From Psychrobacter vallis (GTDB taxonomy: Bacteria > Pseudomonadota > Gammaproteobacteria > Pseudomonadales > Moraxellaceae): a DNA stretch of 64,000 nt. The position numbers and the translations under genes are program-made. Numbering within the stretch: the first letter of the stretch is position 1; every line of letters begins with the position of its first letter. This document shows positions 8,641-17,797 of this stretch, one piece after another. The stretch covers positions 62,001 to 126,000 of the forward strand of contig NZ_CAJHBU010000002.1 in assembly GCF_904846715.1 (NCBI RefSeq), given 5' to 3'. The notes beneath the pieces are model-generated. The model ran no database searches. It was not told the DNA's origin and worked only from the letters and a program-made list of their open reading frames with translations.

Positions 8641-8702
8641 ATTCTGTTTCTATCTTTTGGTTTTATAGAATTGTTAAAACATAGGGCTATCAAAACCCAA
8701 AA

Positions 8703-10007
8703 CTATAAAAACGCTCGTAATATTTGATTGAGATAACGTTGTCCTAATATCGTCGGTTGTAGCCGCTCAGTACTGTCTATCAGCAATCCTTGTGCTACCA
8801 ATTTATCTACTTGTACTTCAATCTCACCATAACTCAGCCCCGTTCTTGCTTCAAACAATGACCAATTAACCCCGCCATGCAAACGTAAAACATTGAGCAT
8901 AAACTCACTAATCAGCTCCTCACTCGCAACCTTTTGCCAACCAATCATTTTCGGTGCATTTTGGTGAATGTCAACATGCTCAGCATCTTGGCAATCCTTA
9001 GCGTTTTTAAGTAAATATTCTGTAGATATATCATCTTTAAGTATATAATCTCTAGGCAAACGTGACTTACTAAAACGATAAATACCTGCCTCTGTCAAAT
9101 ATTCATTTTCTAGTACTTCACCATCTTCTAATGGTTTCCATATCTTTTCATCTGCTTTCGATAGCTGATTGCCAATTGTAACTTTGCCATGCGCACCAGC
9201 ACCAATCGCTAAATAATCACCAAACTGCCAATAATTGACATTGTGGCGGCACGGCTTATCTGCTGCACCCACCCAAGCGGAGACTTCGTAATTGTGATAA
9301 CCCAATTGCTGCAATAAGGCCTGACCTGCTTGCTCAATATTCGCCAAACTGTCCTCATCTGGCAAAATAGGCTGGCTACGGTAAAACACGGTATTGGGCT
9401 CAATCGTTAGCTGATACCAAGAAATATGCGTCGCGCCAGCATCATGCGCCATTTGAATGTCATCCAGCGCCTCGCTCATGGTTTGCTGCGGTAAGCCATG
9501 CATCAAATCCACATTGATCCGCTCAAAGCCAGCCGCACGAGCAGCATAAATTGCCGATATTGCCTGAGCAGGATTGTGTATGCGGCCGAGCGTTGTTAAC
9601 TTATCAGCGGCAAAGCTTTGCACACCAATTGACAAACGATTGATACCCACGTCCAAATACTGTGCAAAAGGCGCGTGCTCTAGCGTGCCAGGATTGGCCT
9701 CCATCGTCACTTCGATGTCATCAGCGAACCCAAAAATATGGCGCAAACCAGAAAATAGACGCTGATACTGGACAATGGGCAGCAATGATGGCGTACCGCC
9801 GCCTATAAATATTGAACCAATCTCACGCCCTTGAGTGAATGACTGCTGCATAGTTGCATCTAACAATAGCGCGTCTACGTACTCATCATACATAGACACC
9901 TGCATATCTATCGGTAGCTCATGCGAATTAAAGTCGCAATACGGACACTTTTTAACACACCACGGGATATGAATGTAGAGCGCCAGTGGAATGTCTCTCA
10001 CCGCCAT
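8703..10007 (-). CDS. hemW: Radical SAM heme chaperone HemW (HemN-like)
   Basis: HemW is a radical-SAM family protein implicated in heme delivery to respiratory enzymes and often misannotated as coproporphyrinogen dehydrogenase. The start at 10007 gives MAVRDIPLALYIHIPWC, as in relatives, behind GAGAG. An upstream ATG at 10076 is possible. The iron-sulfur motif CVKKCPYC is at residues 17-24. It is followed by IFIGGGTPSLL, TMEANPG and NRLSIGVQSF, then the HemW-specific C-terminal domain. At 434 residues it exceeds the usual 380 or so, because of about 45 extra residues after the GAHGKVTIGN motif. Confidence 0.92.
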   Translation of the reverse strand: MAVRDIPLALYIHIPWCVKKCPYCDFNSHELPIDMQVSMYDEYVDALLLDATMQQSFTQGREIGSIFIGGGTPSLLPIVQYQRLFSGLRHIFGFADDIEVTMEANPGTLEHAPFAQYLDVGINRLSIGVQSFAADKLTTLGRIHNPAQAISAIYAARAAGFERINVDLMHGLPQQTMSEALDDIQMAHDAGATHISWYQLTIEPNTVFYRSQPILPDEDSLANIEQAGQALLQQLGYHNYEVSAWVGAADKPCRHNVNYWQFGDYLAIGAGAHGKVTIGNQLSKADEKIWKPLEDGEVLENEYLTEAGIYRFSKSRLPRDYILKDDISTEYLLKNAKDCQDAEHVDIHQNAPKMIGWQKVASEELISEFMLNVLRLHGGVNWSLFEARTGLSYGEIEVQVDKLVAQGLLIDSTERLQPTILGQRYLNQILRAFL

Positions 10008-10294
10008 CACACTCTCAGCAGAATGCGTAAAGGCGCTCAGTTTGTTTGAAAAGCTAACATCTTTAGTATTTGGCATAAACGAATTTTCTATCAATAGGTA
10101 ACTGCTGTCATTAGCAGAAAGTAGCGCTAGGATAACGGCTAGACGGCATAAAGAAAAGCATAGCGGCGATAAAATTACCAATAAAGCCATTTACAAAAAT
10201 GGATGTTAAAGCTGATGGCTTACAGGCAAGATACAGCAACGTATTGAGTACTACATTTAGTATATAGTCGGTGAATAACATAAGGATAAAATAT

Positions 10295-10777
10295 ATGGCT
10301 TACTGGTTGATGAAATCCAACCCCAAATTTTTTGGTATTAAAGATTTAGAGCGTTTGGGAACGGAACATTGGGATGGCGTTCGCAATTACCGTGCCCGCA
10401 ATTTTATGCGCGATGATATGCGGGTTGGTGATCAGGTTGTCTTTTATCATTCTAGCGCCAAGCCCTCTGGTGTTGCTGGTATTATGACTATCAGCAAGGC
10501 GGGCTACCCTGACCCTAGTCAGTTTCATCCTGAACATCGTCATTATGATCCACTTGCAACCGAAGATGAACCGCGTTGGTATATGGTAGACGTGACTTTT
10601 GAGCAAGCTTTTAACCATGTTTTACCTTTATCAGAACTTAAGTTTTTGCCAGCCCTTGAAGACTCCCTATTACTTAAAAAAGGCTGTGAGCAGCTCACTG
10701 TTATTCCACTTGAAGCCAAACATTGGCACGCTATCATGGATATGGCAGAGATACTTGATCTGTTGCCAAACGAGTAA
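10295..10777 (+). CDS. EVE-domain protein
   Basis: A 160-residue single-domain protein starting MAYWLMKSNP, with WDGVRNYRARNFM and QVVFYHSSAKPSGVAGI. These are the hallmarks of the EVE (PUA-like) fold, which in other proteins binds modified nucleobases in DNA or RNA. It is cytosolic. The start ATG at 10295 follows AAGGAT; an in-frame GTG at 10271 lacks a site. It is a stand-alone EVE of the YcgI/thymocyte-nuclear-protein-1 type. Substrate and process are unknown. Confidence 0.88.
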   Translation: MAYWLMKSNPKFFGIKDLERLGTEHWDGVRNYRARNFMRDDMRVGDQVVFYHSSAKPSGVAGIMTISKAGYPDPSQFHPEHRHYDPLATEDEPRWYMVDVTFEQAFNHVLPLSELKFLPALEDSLLLKKGCEQLTVIPLEAKHWHAIMDMAEILDLLPNE

Positions 10778-10781
10778 AGGC

Positions 10782-10928
10782 TATAGGTGATCCACTTTAA
10801 AAAGGTTGCCGTTCTGCTTGTATGAATTTTATGAAGCATCTGTCACGCTTATAGGCAGCCAGCGAGGAAAATTTATACCAGTAGAACATCATTAACGGAT
10901 GTACCATTTTTATTCTAGATTGGCTATA
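10782..10928. repeat. Degenerate copy D of the ~146-bp interspersed repeat
   Basis: It starts TATAG four bases after the EVE-gene stop and ends GGCTATA at 10928. Between these, TGAATTTTATGAAGCATC and GAGGAAAATTTATACCAGT align collinearly with TGAATTTTTTGCAGCATC and CAAGAAAAATTTGTACCAGT of the better copies. The length, 147 bases, is the same as theirs, which supports the alignment despite many substitutions. Confidence 0.65.
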
Positions 10929-11016
10929 TGATGGTAATGATTCTAACCACAGCAATATGGCTTACGACTATCTTAATGAGTGTCAGAGCTTGACGGTATT
11001 AAACGTGTGTAAAGCG

Positions 11017-11045
11017 TTGACATCATGACCTAGCTTCTTTACCAT
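11017..11045 (+). promoter_or_regulatory. Candidate sigma-70 promoter in the EVE-MATE gap
   Basis: A perfect -35 TTGACA at 11017-11022, a 17-base spacer, then TACCAT at 11040-11045. It lies just before a strong hairpin with a T-rich tail (11061), so a transcript would be a short RNA or an attenuated leader for the MATE gene. The remainder of 10929-11266 shows no gene. Confidence 0.35.
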
Positions 11046-11060
11046 CTTATTTACTTATGA

Positions 11061-11104
11061 CCTGTCAATCCTCCGCTTGGATTGACGGGTTATTTTCATT
11101 TTTG
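11061..11104 (+). terminator. Hairpin with T-rich tail upstream of the MATE gene
   Basis: CCTGTCAATCC, the seven-base loop TCCGCTT, then GGATTGACGGG. This is an 11-bp stem with one G-U pair, followed by TTATTTTCATTTTTG. It looks like an intrinsic terminator with no upstream gene on this strand closer than the EVE gene, about 280 bases away. It may be an attenuator or the end of a small RNA. Confidence 0.6.
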
Positions 11105-11266
11105 TGCCTTTTATTTTTTATACTCTGTCTATATAGGCTTGCCCATATTCTTTATCAGAGTATGATCATCGGCACTACTTCTCTCTTATCGTCTCGCTAT
11201 TAACTTACTGATGGCAGTATTTGCTCATCAGTAATAATTACTGCAAAGAATAAAAAGTTGCTCATT

Positions 11267-12634
11267 ATGGTTTTTCCATTATCTTTTAGAGATTTCAAAA
11301 GTTACAGTTTTCGCTTAGGCGTGCTCGCACTTCCTATTTTAATCACGCAATTTTGCCAAGCAGCACTAGGGGTTGTCGATGCCATCATGGCAGGTCAAGT
11401 TTCTGCGCTTGACTTGGCTGCCGTGGCTGTTGGCTCCGGTATTTGGCTTCCTCTGTTCTTATTAGCAACAGGGATTTTGATTGCAACCACACCGCTCATT
11501 GGTGAGGCTATCGGTCAAGACCAACATGATAAAGTGCCGCATATCACGCAGCAGTCTTTATGGACGGCAGGTGTGCTTGGTATTATTGGTTTTGTTGTGG
11601 TTAATTTAGCACCAAATGTACTTGGCGTCATGGGTGTACCTGAAAACATTCAACCAATAGCCACGCAGTATTTGCATGGTGTCTCCTTTGGCTTCCCTGC
11701 TATGGCTGTCTATGCTGTGCTACGCAGTTATTGCGAAGCGCTTGGACGACCGGAGCCCGTGACGGTGATTAGTATCATTGGCTTAATTGCAGACATCCCT
11801 CTCAATTATATCTTTATACATGGTCTATTCGGTATGCCGGAGATGGGCGGCGCAGGCTGCGGTGTTGCAACCGCCTTGGTATTGTGGATAAATGTACTCC
11901 TATTGGCCGTTTATACTAGCTTCACTAAGCGCCAACAATTTGCGAGCACTCGCTTTTTTTATGCCTTTGCCCGCCCAAATCGCGCACAAATTAAAAAACT
12001 TCTTAAGCTTGGCATTCCTATTGGCATTTCTATCTTTTTTGAGGCCAGTCTATTTAGCTTAGGGGCGTTGGTTATCAGTCCATTGGGTGAATTGGCAACC
12101 GCGTCGCATCAAGTCGCATTAGCAGTAACCTCACAGCTGTTTATGATACCCATATCAGTCGCCATGGCACTGACCATCATGATATCCAATCGCTTTGGCG
12201 AAAAGAACCTCATGGCGCTGCGGCAAGTACAAGCCACTGGTTTAATCTGGACTGTATTGATTGCGATCATTTGTATGCTCGGCATATGGCTATTCAGACC
12301 CGAACTAGCAGCCGCCTTCACTGACAATCCAGCTGTTATCGCTCAGTCGATGCATCTGCTGATATTTGCGCTTGCTTATCAGCTGTTTGATGGCTGGCAA
12401 GTGAATGTGGCGGGTATATTACGCGGCATGCAAGATACTGCCGTACCGATGTGGGTCACCTTCTTTTGTTATTGGCTGGTGGCTTTACCACTGGGTATTT
12501 ATTTGGTGCGCTTTACTGACGTTGGCGCACAAGGATTTTGGATGGCATTAATCACAGGGCTATTTTTGTCTTCTATCCTTTTGACATTGAGACTGCGCTA
12601 TCAACAAAAGCGCTTACTAGCGATGTGGGGCTGA
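11267..12634 (+). CDS. MATE-family multidrug efflux transporter (NorM-like)
   Basis: An inner-membrane antiporter of about 455 residues with twelve predicted membrane segments in two related halves. The first half has LPILITQFCQAALGVVDAIMAGQ and the second LGIPIGISIFFEASLFSLGALV, the repeated start of NorM/DinF proteins. The family exports cationic drugs and dyes in exchange for Na+ or H+. The ATG at 11267 is chosen over an in-frame TTG at 11258; neither has a clear ribosome-binding site. An upstream hairpin may attenuate it. The substrate is not predictable. Confidence 0.9.
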   Translation: MVFPLSFRDFKSYSFRLGVLALPILITQFCQAALGVVDAIMAGQVSALDLAAVAVGSGIWLPLFLLATGILIATTPLIGEAIGQDQHDKVPHITQQSLWTAGVLGIIGFVVVNLAPNVLGVMGVPENIQPIATQYLHGVSFGFPAMAVYAVLRSYCEALGRPEPVTVISIIGLIADIPLNYIFIHGLFGMPEMGGAGCGVATALVLWINVLLLAVYTSFTKRQQFASTRFFYAFARPNRAQIKKLLKLGIPIGISIFFEASLFSLGALVISPLGELATASHQVALAVTSQLFMIPISVAMALTIMISNRFGEKNLMALRQVQATGLIWTVLIAIICMLGIWLFRPELAAAFTDNPAVIAQSMHLLIFALAYQLFDGWQVNVAGILRGMQDTAVPMWVTFFCYWLVALPLGIYLVRFTDVGAQGFWMALITGLFLSSILLTLRLRYQQKRLLAMWG

Positions 12635-12885
12635 TATGGCTAAGCTAACTTTAGCTAAACACCGTATCTGGTGATATTTACTAGCACTAGACGGTCACAT
12701 AGACTATGATAAATCATTTAACATTTCTTACTCGCAAGATAGCTTACGTCATAATATGTAAAAAAATTCAGTTAACAACTGTACATCGATTGCTCATTGC
12801 CATGAATATAGGTATCATTAGCAATTATCTACACAATATTTAGTTACACTATTTCTCGAATTTGGTACAAGGCAAAATTAAAACT

Positions 12886-13314
12886 ATGGATATTGAAAAA
12901 ATACGCACCCTGATCGCACTCATGGAAGAAAGTGAACTGGTTAATTTAGAAATCAGCTCGGATGATGAACATATCAGTTTAACACGCCACTATGATGCAC
13001 CAGCTCCAACGATGATGGCAGCTCCTTCTGTAGGCGCGGCTCCCATTGCTGCTGATGCAACACCAGCGGTAAAAGCTGGTAGCGTTGAGACATCTCCAAT
13101 GGTTGGTGTCTTCTACTCAGCGCCAACTCCTAACGACCCCCCGTTTGTAAAGGTTGGACAAAAAGTTCAAGCGGGTGATACTTTAGGCATCATTGAAGCC
13201 ATGAAAATCATGAATCCCCTTGAGGCGACTCAAAGTGGCATCGTTGACGAAATCTTGGTAGATAATTCTGAAGTTGTACAGTTTGGCCAACCTGTCATAC
13301 GCTACAAAGCGTAA
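12886..13314 (+). CDS. accB: Biotin carboxyl carrier protein of acetyl-CoA carboxylase
   Basis: AccB carries carboxybiotin between biotin carboxylase (AccC) and carboxyltransferase (AccAD) in the first step of fatty acid synthesis. The 142-residue protein starts MDIEKIRTLIALMEES. It then has an Ala/Pro-rich mobile linker around residues 42-65 and the biotinyl domain, with the target lysine in EAMKIMNP. The SPMVGVFYSAP and FVKVGQKV segments are typical. The ATG at 12886 is chosen; the frame extends to a non-ATG codon at 12862. It is transcribed with accC 126 bases downstream. Confidence 0.97.
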   Translation: MDIEKIRTLIALMEESELVNLEISSDDEHISLTRHYDAPAPTMMAAPSVGAAPIAADATPAVKAGSVETSPMVGVFYSAPTPNDPPFVKVGQKVQAGDTLGIIEAMKIMNPLEATQSGIVDEILVDNSEVVQFGQPVIRYKA

Positions 13315-13440
13315 CGATATTTGCCACACCTTACTTCATTATGACTGATGTCTTTTGATATTTATGCCTGTAGCGTTTAATCTTGCGATGCTATCTATCA
13401 GGACTCAGTCGATGACTGCCGCTTCGACAAGGATGACCCC

Positions 13441-14802
13441 ATGATAAAAAAACTGCTCATCGCCAATAGAGGTGAGATTGCCCTACGTATCGTTCGCGCC
13501 TGCAAAGCCCTTGGTATAGAAACCGTAGGCGTCTATTCTACGGCGGATGCAAACTTGATGCATTTGCGCTTTGTTGATGAGGCAATCTGTATTGGCAAAC
13601 CCAATGCCAATCAAAGCTATCTTGATATCAATACTATTTTAACCGCTGCTGAAATCACTGGTGCTGATGCCATTCATCCCGGCTATGGTTTTTTGTCAGA
13701 GAATGCTGAATTTGCTGAACGAGTAGAAGAAGCCGGTTTGACTTTCGTTGGCCCTAACGCTGACCACATTCGCTTAATGGGCAATAAAGTCTCAGCCATC
13801 AATGCCATGAAAAAGGCTGGTGTGCCGACCGTGCCAGGCTCAGTGGGTGCAGTAACATTGCATAATGCCGAAGACCAAGCACGTAATATCGGCTTTCCCC
13901 TGTTGATTAAAGCAGCTTCTGGTGGCGGTGGCCGCGGTATGCGCGTGGTCGAGCGCTTCGAAGAAGTTATCGGACAAGTACAAGCGGCCAAGCAAGAAGC
14001 TGAACTGTGGTTCGGTGATGATACTGTCTATATGGAACGCTATCTACAAAACCCGCGTCATGTAGAAGTACAAGTGCTTGGTGACGGTAATGGCAACGCC
14101 ATTCATTTATACGACCGTGATTGCTCGCTGCAACGTCGTCACCAAAAGGTGTTAGAAGAAGCCCCTGCACCTGATATTCCTGATGATGTACGCGAACCTA
14201 TCTTAAGAGCGTGCGTGAAAGCGTGCGAGCTTGTAAAATATCGCGGTGCAGGTACTTTTGAATTTTTATTTGAAAACAACGAGTTTTTCTTCATTGAAAT
14301 GAATACTCGTGTACAGGTAGAGCATCCAGTCACCGAGATGATTACCGGTATTGATGTGGTCGTTGAACAACTTAAAATCGCTGCTGGCTATGGCTTGTCT
14401 TATCGTCAGAGCGAGATTGAGATTCAAGGTCATGCGATTGAATGCCGTATCAATGCTGAAGATCCAGCGACCTTTATGCCGTGTCCTGGCACAGTCAGCC
14501 AGTTGTTTGCCCCAAGTGGCGCTGGCGTTCGTTTTGACTCACATTTATACCCTGGCTATGAGATACCGACGTATTACGATTCATTGATCGGCAAGCTGAT
14601 CTGTCATGGTCAAACTCGCCAGCAAGCAATCTCTAAAACGCTACATGCGCTTGACGAGTTAGTGATTGAAGGTATCAAAACCAACATACCTTTGCATCGT
14701 GATGTGATTTTGGCGAATGACAATTTTGTCCATGAAGCCCAAAACATTCATTATTTGGAAAGAGAGCTTTTGACTGCTAACAAAGCTAAAAATCCCTCTT
14801 AA
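13441..14802 (+). CDS. accC: Biotin carboxylase subunit of acetyl-CoA carboxylase
   Basis: AccC carboxylates the biotin of AccB with ATP and bicarbonate. Its 453 residues are near the family's 449. The ATP-grasp motifs visible are [14 protein letters not shown] (glycine-rich loop), [35 protein letters not shown], and [23 protein letters not shown] with its catalytic Glu, Asn and Arg. It starts at ATGATAAAAAAACTG, 126 bases after accB. A bidirectional terminator follows. The gap to accB (13315-13440) has no visible gene or terminator, so co-transcription is likely. Confidence 0.97.
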   Translation: MIKKLLIANRGEIALRIVRACKALGIETVGVYSTADANLMHLRFVDEAICIGKPNANQSYLDINTILTAAEITGADAIHPGYGFLSENAEFAERVEEAGLTFVGPNADHIRLMGNKVSAINAMKKAGVPTVPGSVGAVTLHNAEDQARNIGFPLLIKAASGGGGRGMRVVERFEEVIGQVQAAKQEAELWFGDDTVYMERYLQNPRHVEVQVLGDGNGNAIHLYDRDCSLQRRHQKVLEEAPAPDIPDDVREPILRACVKACELVKYRGAGTFEFLFENNEFFFIEMNTRVQVEHPVTEMITGIDVVVEQLKIAAGYGLSYRQSEIEIQGHAIECRINAEDPATFMPCPGTVSQLFAPSGAGVRFDSHLYPGYEIPTYYDSLIGKLICHGQTRQQAISKTLHALDELVIEGIKTNIPLHRDVILANDNFVHEAQNIHYLERELLTANKAKNPS

Positions 14803-14819
14803 GAATAAAACAACTCCAT

Positions 14820-14850
14820 AAAAAAACCGCTATCTAATAGCGGTTTTTTT
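14820..14850. terminator. Bidirectional terminator between accC and the opposing secreted protein
   Basis: AAAAAAACCGCTA, TCTAA loop, TAGCGGTTTTTTT. The perfect stem has A and T runs on both sides and lies between two convergent genes. Confidence 0.92.
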
Positions 14851-14870
14851 ATATTGGTCAGATCGATATA

Positions 14871-15491
14871 CTAAGGTAAAACTCTATTAAAAGTCATGAA
14901 GCACTCTTTTCCATCAGGATCAGCACACCACTGCATTTGGTTATTATCATGGCTTAAAAACGCAATCAACGCTTCATCAGTTTGGTCAATCTGGTTACCT
15001 GAGCAATCTACTTCATTATTGTCATAAATTGTCTTGAGAGCGATAATAGGCAGTCCTTCTTCACGGTGCGTGATTAAGTAGCGACCGTACGTCCATTCTT
15101 TACCACTGACCGCCCACATCTCATTGTCGGCACTAAAATTATATAATTCACGGCACTGCCTAGATGGTTTGGTAGATGCCATCAATTGTGTATTGGCATT
15201 TGGCTGAATATTAAGAACGCGCTTTTCAGTTTGAGTGAGAACACCGCCCTCTGTGCCAGCAGTCACTTTCGGCTCATCAACTTTTATCTGTGAGCTGTCT
15301 TTTAATGTGGCTTGGGCAGCGGCCGCTTCTTTTGTCATCGTTATACCACTATCTAACTCTATCTCCCATTGACCAGCAATAGCAGGACTGATGTGGGTGG
15401 TAATAGTCGGCTTACTAATGACTTCACCATTCGCTGGCAAAGAAGCCAAAAGCGCCGCCAATGAAAATGAAGCAAATGATATAGGTTCCAT
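14871..15491 (-). CDS. Hypothetical exported protein
   Basis: I do not recognise this 206-residue protein. The ATG at 15491 behind AAAGG gives an uncharged hydrophobic N-terminus, MEPISFASFSLAALLASLPA, that could be a weak signal peptide; a longer frame runs to 15560 without a ribosome-binding site. The rest is polar. The C-terminal half has four cysteines (SRQCREL, VDCSGNQ, QWCADPD, KECFMTF), consistent with two disulfides in the periplasm. The motif YNFSADNEMWAVSGKEWTYG suggests a compact beta domain. It may be Moraxellaceae-specific. It faces accC across a shared terminator. Confidence 0.6.
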   Translation of the reverse strand: MEPISFASFSLAALLASLPANGEVISKPTITTHISPAIAGQWEIELDSGITMTKEAAAAQATLKDSSQIKVDEPKVTAGTEGGVLTQTEKRVLNIQPNANTQLMASTKPSRQCRELYNFSADNEMWAVSGKEWTYGRYLITHREEGLPIIALKTIYDNNEVDCSGNQIDQTDEALIAFLSHDNNQMQWCADPDGKECFMTFNRVLP

Positions 15492-15654
15492 AATTAACCT
15501 TTTGTTTATAATGATATGCGTTATATACATTAGCGTAAGTCTTAGACACCAAAAACACAAGTAACATTATGCTATTGGTTGTGATGTCATAAAAAACCAC
15601 ACGGTAGATTATGATAATAATTCAATAATTTCTGAAGATGAGTTTTTCTTTACT

Positions 15655-15707
15655 CAAAAAATAACGCCATCGCTTTGCTCACTAAAAGCAAGAAGCGATG
15701 GCGTTAT
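15655..15707 (-). terminator. Long-stem terminator downstream of leuA
   Basis: ATAACGCCATCGCTT and AAGCGATGGCGTTAT form a perfect 15-bp stem, extended inward by TGCT/AGCA with a two-base bulge. On the minus strand the stem is followed by TTTTTTGAG. It lies about 90 bases past the leuA stop. The rest of 15492-15794 holds TATAGTCAACACACTATA (15729-15746) and no gene. Confidence 0.85.
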
Positions 15708-15794
15708 AAGTAGACGCTATTCATACTATAGTCAACACACTATAAAGTACGTACAGCGCTGCTAGGACCAATTACATTAGAGCGGTTTCTACAT

Positions 15795-17579
15795 TTAAGC
15801 GGCCGTTTTGCCTACTGCTTGGGCAAAGGCGGATAGCGCACCTTTTAGCATTGCTGATACGGTACTGCTACAAGTACCAATACCTGAGTAGACCTCACCA
15901 TCCACATTTAGCTGAATATAAGCCGCTGCGTTAGCATTGGTTTTGTTATCATTATTGGTATCATCATCGATGCCGTTACCGCTGTTATGATGCGGATTAA
16001 TCGCATGCTCAGCATAGTTAATGACGTGTAATGACTTACCGGTATGCTGCGCAAGACCATCGATAAACGATGATAAAGGCCCATTGCCCGTGCCATCAAT
16101 ATTGATGATGTCACCATGCATTTGCACCTGCCCATTAAAGTAGACGTCACCGCCTTTATTATTGACACTATAATCTAATAGCTCAAACTTACCTTGCTGT
16201 AGATACGTAGTCTCAAACGTCTGTAAGATTTCATCATTCTGTAATTCGCGTGCAGCCGTCTCCGCTTGCTTTTGTACCACACCGCTAAAGTCAATTTGCA
16301 TCCAGCGCGGCAAGTTAAAACCATAATTGCGCTGCAAAATATAAGCGACGCCACCTTTACCCGATTGACTATTGATACGCACCACATCTTGATAGCTACG
16401 ACCAATGTGCGCCGGATCAATTGGTAGATATGCCACATCCCACACATTGTCGGTCTCGTCTTGATGCTTCTCATTATAGTCGAGCGACTTTTTGATGGCA
16501 TCTTGATGCGAGCCACTAAAGGCAGTAAAGACCAACTCGCCCACATAAGGATGGCGCGGATGCAAAGGCAAATTATTGCATTCACTCACCACCTGTACAA
16601 TCTCACTCATGTTACTAAAATCAAGCTCAGGATCGATACCTTGACTAAACAGATTCATGGCCATGACCATAATATCCATGTTACCCGTACGTTCACCATT
16701 ACCCAATAAGGTACCTTCGATACGATCAGCACCAGCAAGCACACCAAGCTCAGCAGCAGCCACGGCACAGCCACGATCATTATGCGTATGCAAACTGATA
16801 ATCACATGCTCACGATGGGCAAGGTTTCGACAAAAATACTCAACTTGATCGGCAAAAACATTGGGCATAGAGGCCTCAACAGTCGCTGGCAAATTAAGAA
16901 TAACTTTTTGACCTTGCTGCGGTTGCCATATCTCACAAACCGCATCACAGACTTCTACTGCATAGTCAGTCTCTGTTTGACTAAAGCTCTCAGGAGAATA
17001 TTGGAATATCCATTCTGTCTCAGGATATTTGGCAGCATATTCAACCAATAAGTTGGCACCAGCAATGGCAATCTCTTTAATTTCAGCTTTGTCTTTCGCA
17101 TAGACCTTTTCACGTTGTACGCGGCTGGTTGAGTTATAGACGTGGACCACTGCACGTTTTGCGCCTTTTAGTGACTCAAAGGTACGGGCGATCAAATGCT
17201 CACGAGCTTGTACTAAAACTTGCAAGGTCACATCATCGGGCACATGGTTTTCTTCAATAAGTTTACGAGCAAAGTCAAATTCAACCTGCGCTGCTGACGG
17301 AAAGCCAATCTCAATCTCTTTAAAACCCACGTCTACCAATGTTTTAAAAAAACGCATTTTTTGTTCAATAGTCATCGGATCAATCAGCGCCTGATTGCCA
17401 TCACGCAGATCCACACTTGCCCATATTGGCGACTTCTCAATCGTCTTGCTCGGCCAAGTGCGATCTGGCAGCGATGGCGCAAATGCAAATGGGCGATACT
17501 TACGGAAATCAAAAGCAGCATTTTTTGGTGTCATCTTTGCCGTCGTTGCGGCTACAGGGCTTGTGGCTTGGTCAGACAT
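15795..17579 (-). CDS. leuA: 2-isopropylmalate synthase
   Basis: LeuA condenses acetyl-CoA with 2-oxoisovalerate in the first committed step of leucine synthesis. It has 594 residues of the long (type 2) class. The catalytic TIM barrel starts at WASVDLRDGNQALIDPM (metal-binding Asp), followed by GFKEIEIGFPSAAQ and HTHNDRGCAVAAAELG (metal-binding HxH). A C-terminal LeuA dimer domain provides leucine feedback. An Asn/Asp-rich insert (NPHHNSGNGIDDDTNND) interrupts that domain near residue 530. The ATG at 17579 follows AAGGA at good spacing. It is divergent from an Lrp-type gene and has its own terminator. Confidence 0.96.
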   Translation of the reverse strand: MSDQATSPVAATTAKMTPKNAAFDFRKYRPFAFAPSLPDRTWPSKTIEKSPIWASVDLRDGNQALIDPMTIEQKMRFFKTLVDVGFKEIEIGFPSAAQVEFDFARKLIEENHVPDDVTLQVLVQAREHLIARTFESLKGAKRAVVHVYNSTSRVQREKVYAKDKAEIKEIAIAGANLLVEYAAKYPETEWIFQYSPESFSQTETDYAVEVCDAVCEIWQPQQGQKVILNLPATVEASMPNVFADQVEYFCRNLAHREHVIISLHTHNDRGCAVAAAELGVLAGADRIEGTLLGNGERTGNMDIMVMAMNLFSQGIDPELDFSNMSEIVQVVSECNNLPLHPRHPYVGELVFTAFSGSHQDAIKKSLDYNEKHQDETDNVWDVAYLPIDPAHIGRSYQDVVRINSQSGKGGVAYILQRNYGFNLPRWMQIDFSGVVQKQAETAARELQNDEILQTFETTYLQQGKFELLDYSVNNKGGDVYFNGQVQMHGDIINIDGTGNGPLSSFIDGLAQHTGKSLHVINYAEHAINPHHNSGNGIDDDTNNDNKTNANAAAYIQLNVDGEVYSGIGTCSSTVSAMLKGALSAFAQAVGKTAA

Positions 17580-17647
17580 AATCAATCCTTAGATGATATG
17601 AGAATTTATATTTTTAGCTGGTGGCTGGCGATTAGATCATCTGTTTA

Positions 17648-17665
17648 TCATAAGAGATAACCCAT
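17648..17665 (-). other. Possible leuA leader peptide (MGYLL)
   Basis: On the minus strand, between a TATAAT-like box (about 17673-17685) and leuA, lies a five-codon frame, ATG GGT TAT CTC TTA TGA, with two adjacent leucine codons before the stop. AGATGAT (just after it) and ATCATCT (just before the leuA ribosome-binding site) are complementary. The arrangement could permit leucine-dependent control, but no terminator hairpin is seen and the leader is very short. Weak. Confidence 0.2.
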
Positions 17666-17738
17666 GTTTATACCATTATAATAGCAAAGTTTACAGCAGA
17701 GAAATCAGCTTTATTTCATTAAATTTAACATTATTTTA

Positions 17739-17767
17739 GTGAAAAAATCTGCATGAGCTACTATAAT
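17739..17767 (+). promoter_or_regulatory. Candidate promoter of the Lrp-family gene
   Basis: TATAAT at 17762-17767, a consensus -10 box, lies 30 bases before the ATG. The -35 position reads GTGAAA, which is poor. The gap 17580-17797 is shared with divergent leuA and is the likely site of control for both. Confidence 0.4.
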
Positions 17768-17797
17768 TAGATGAATTCACTAATGAGATAATAAATC

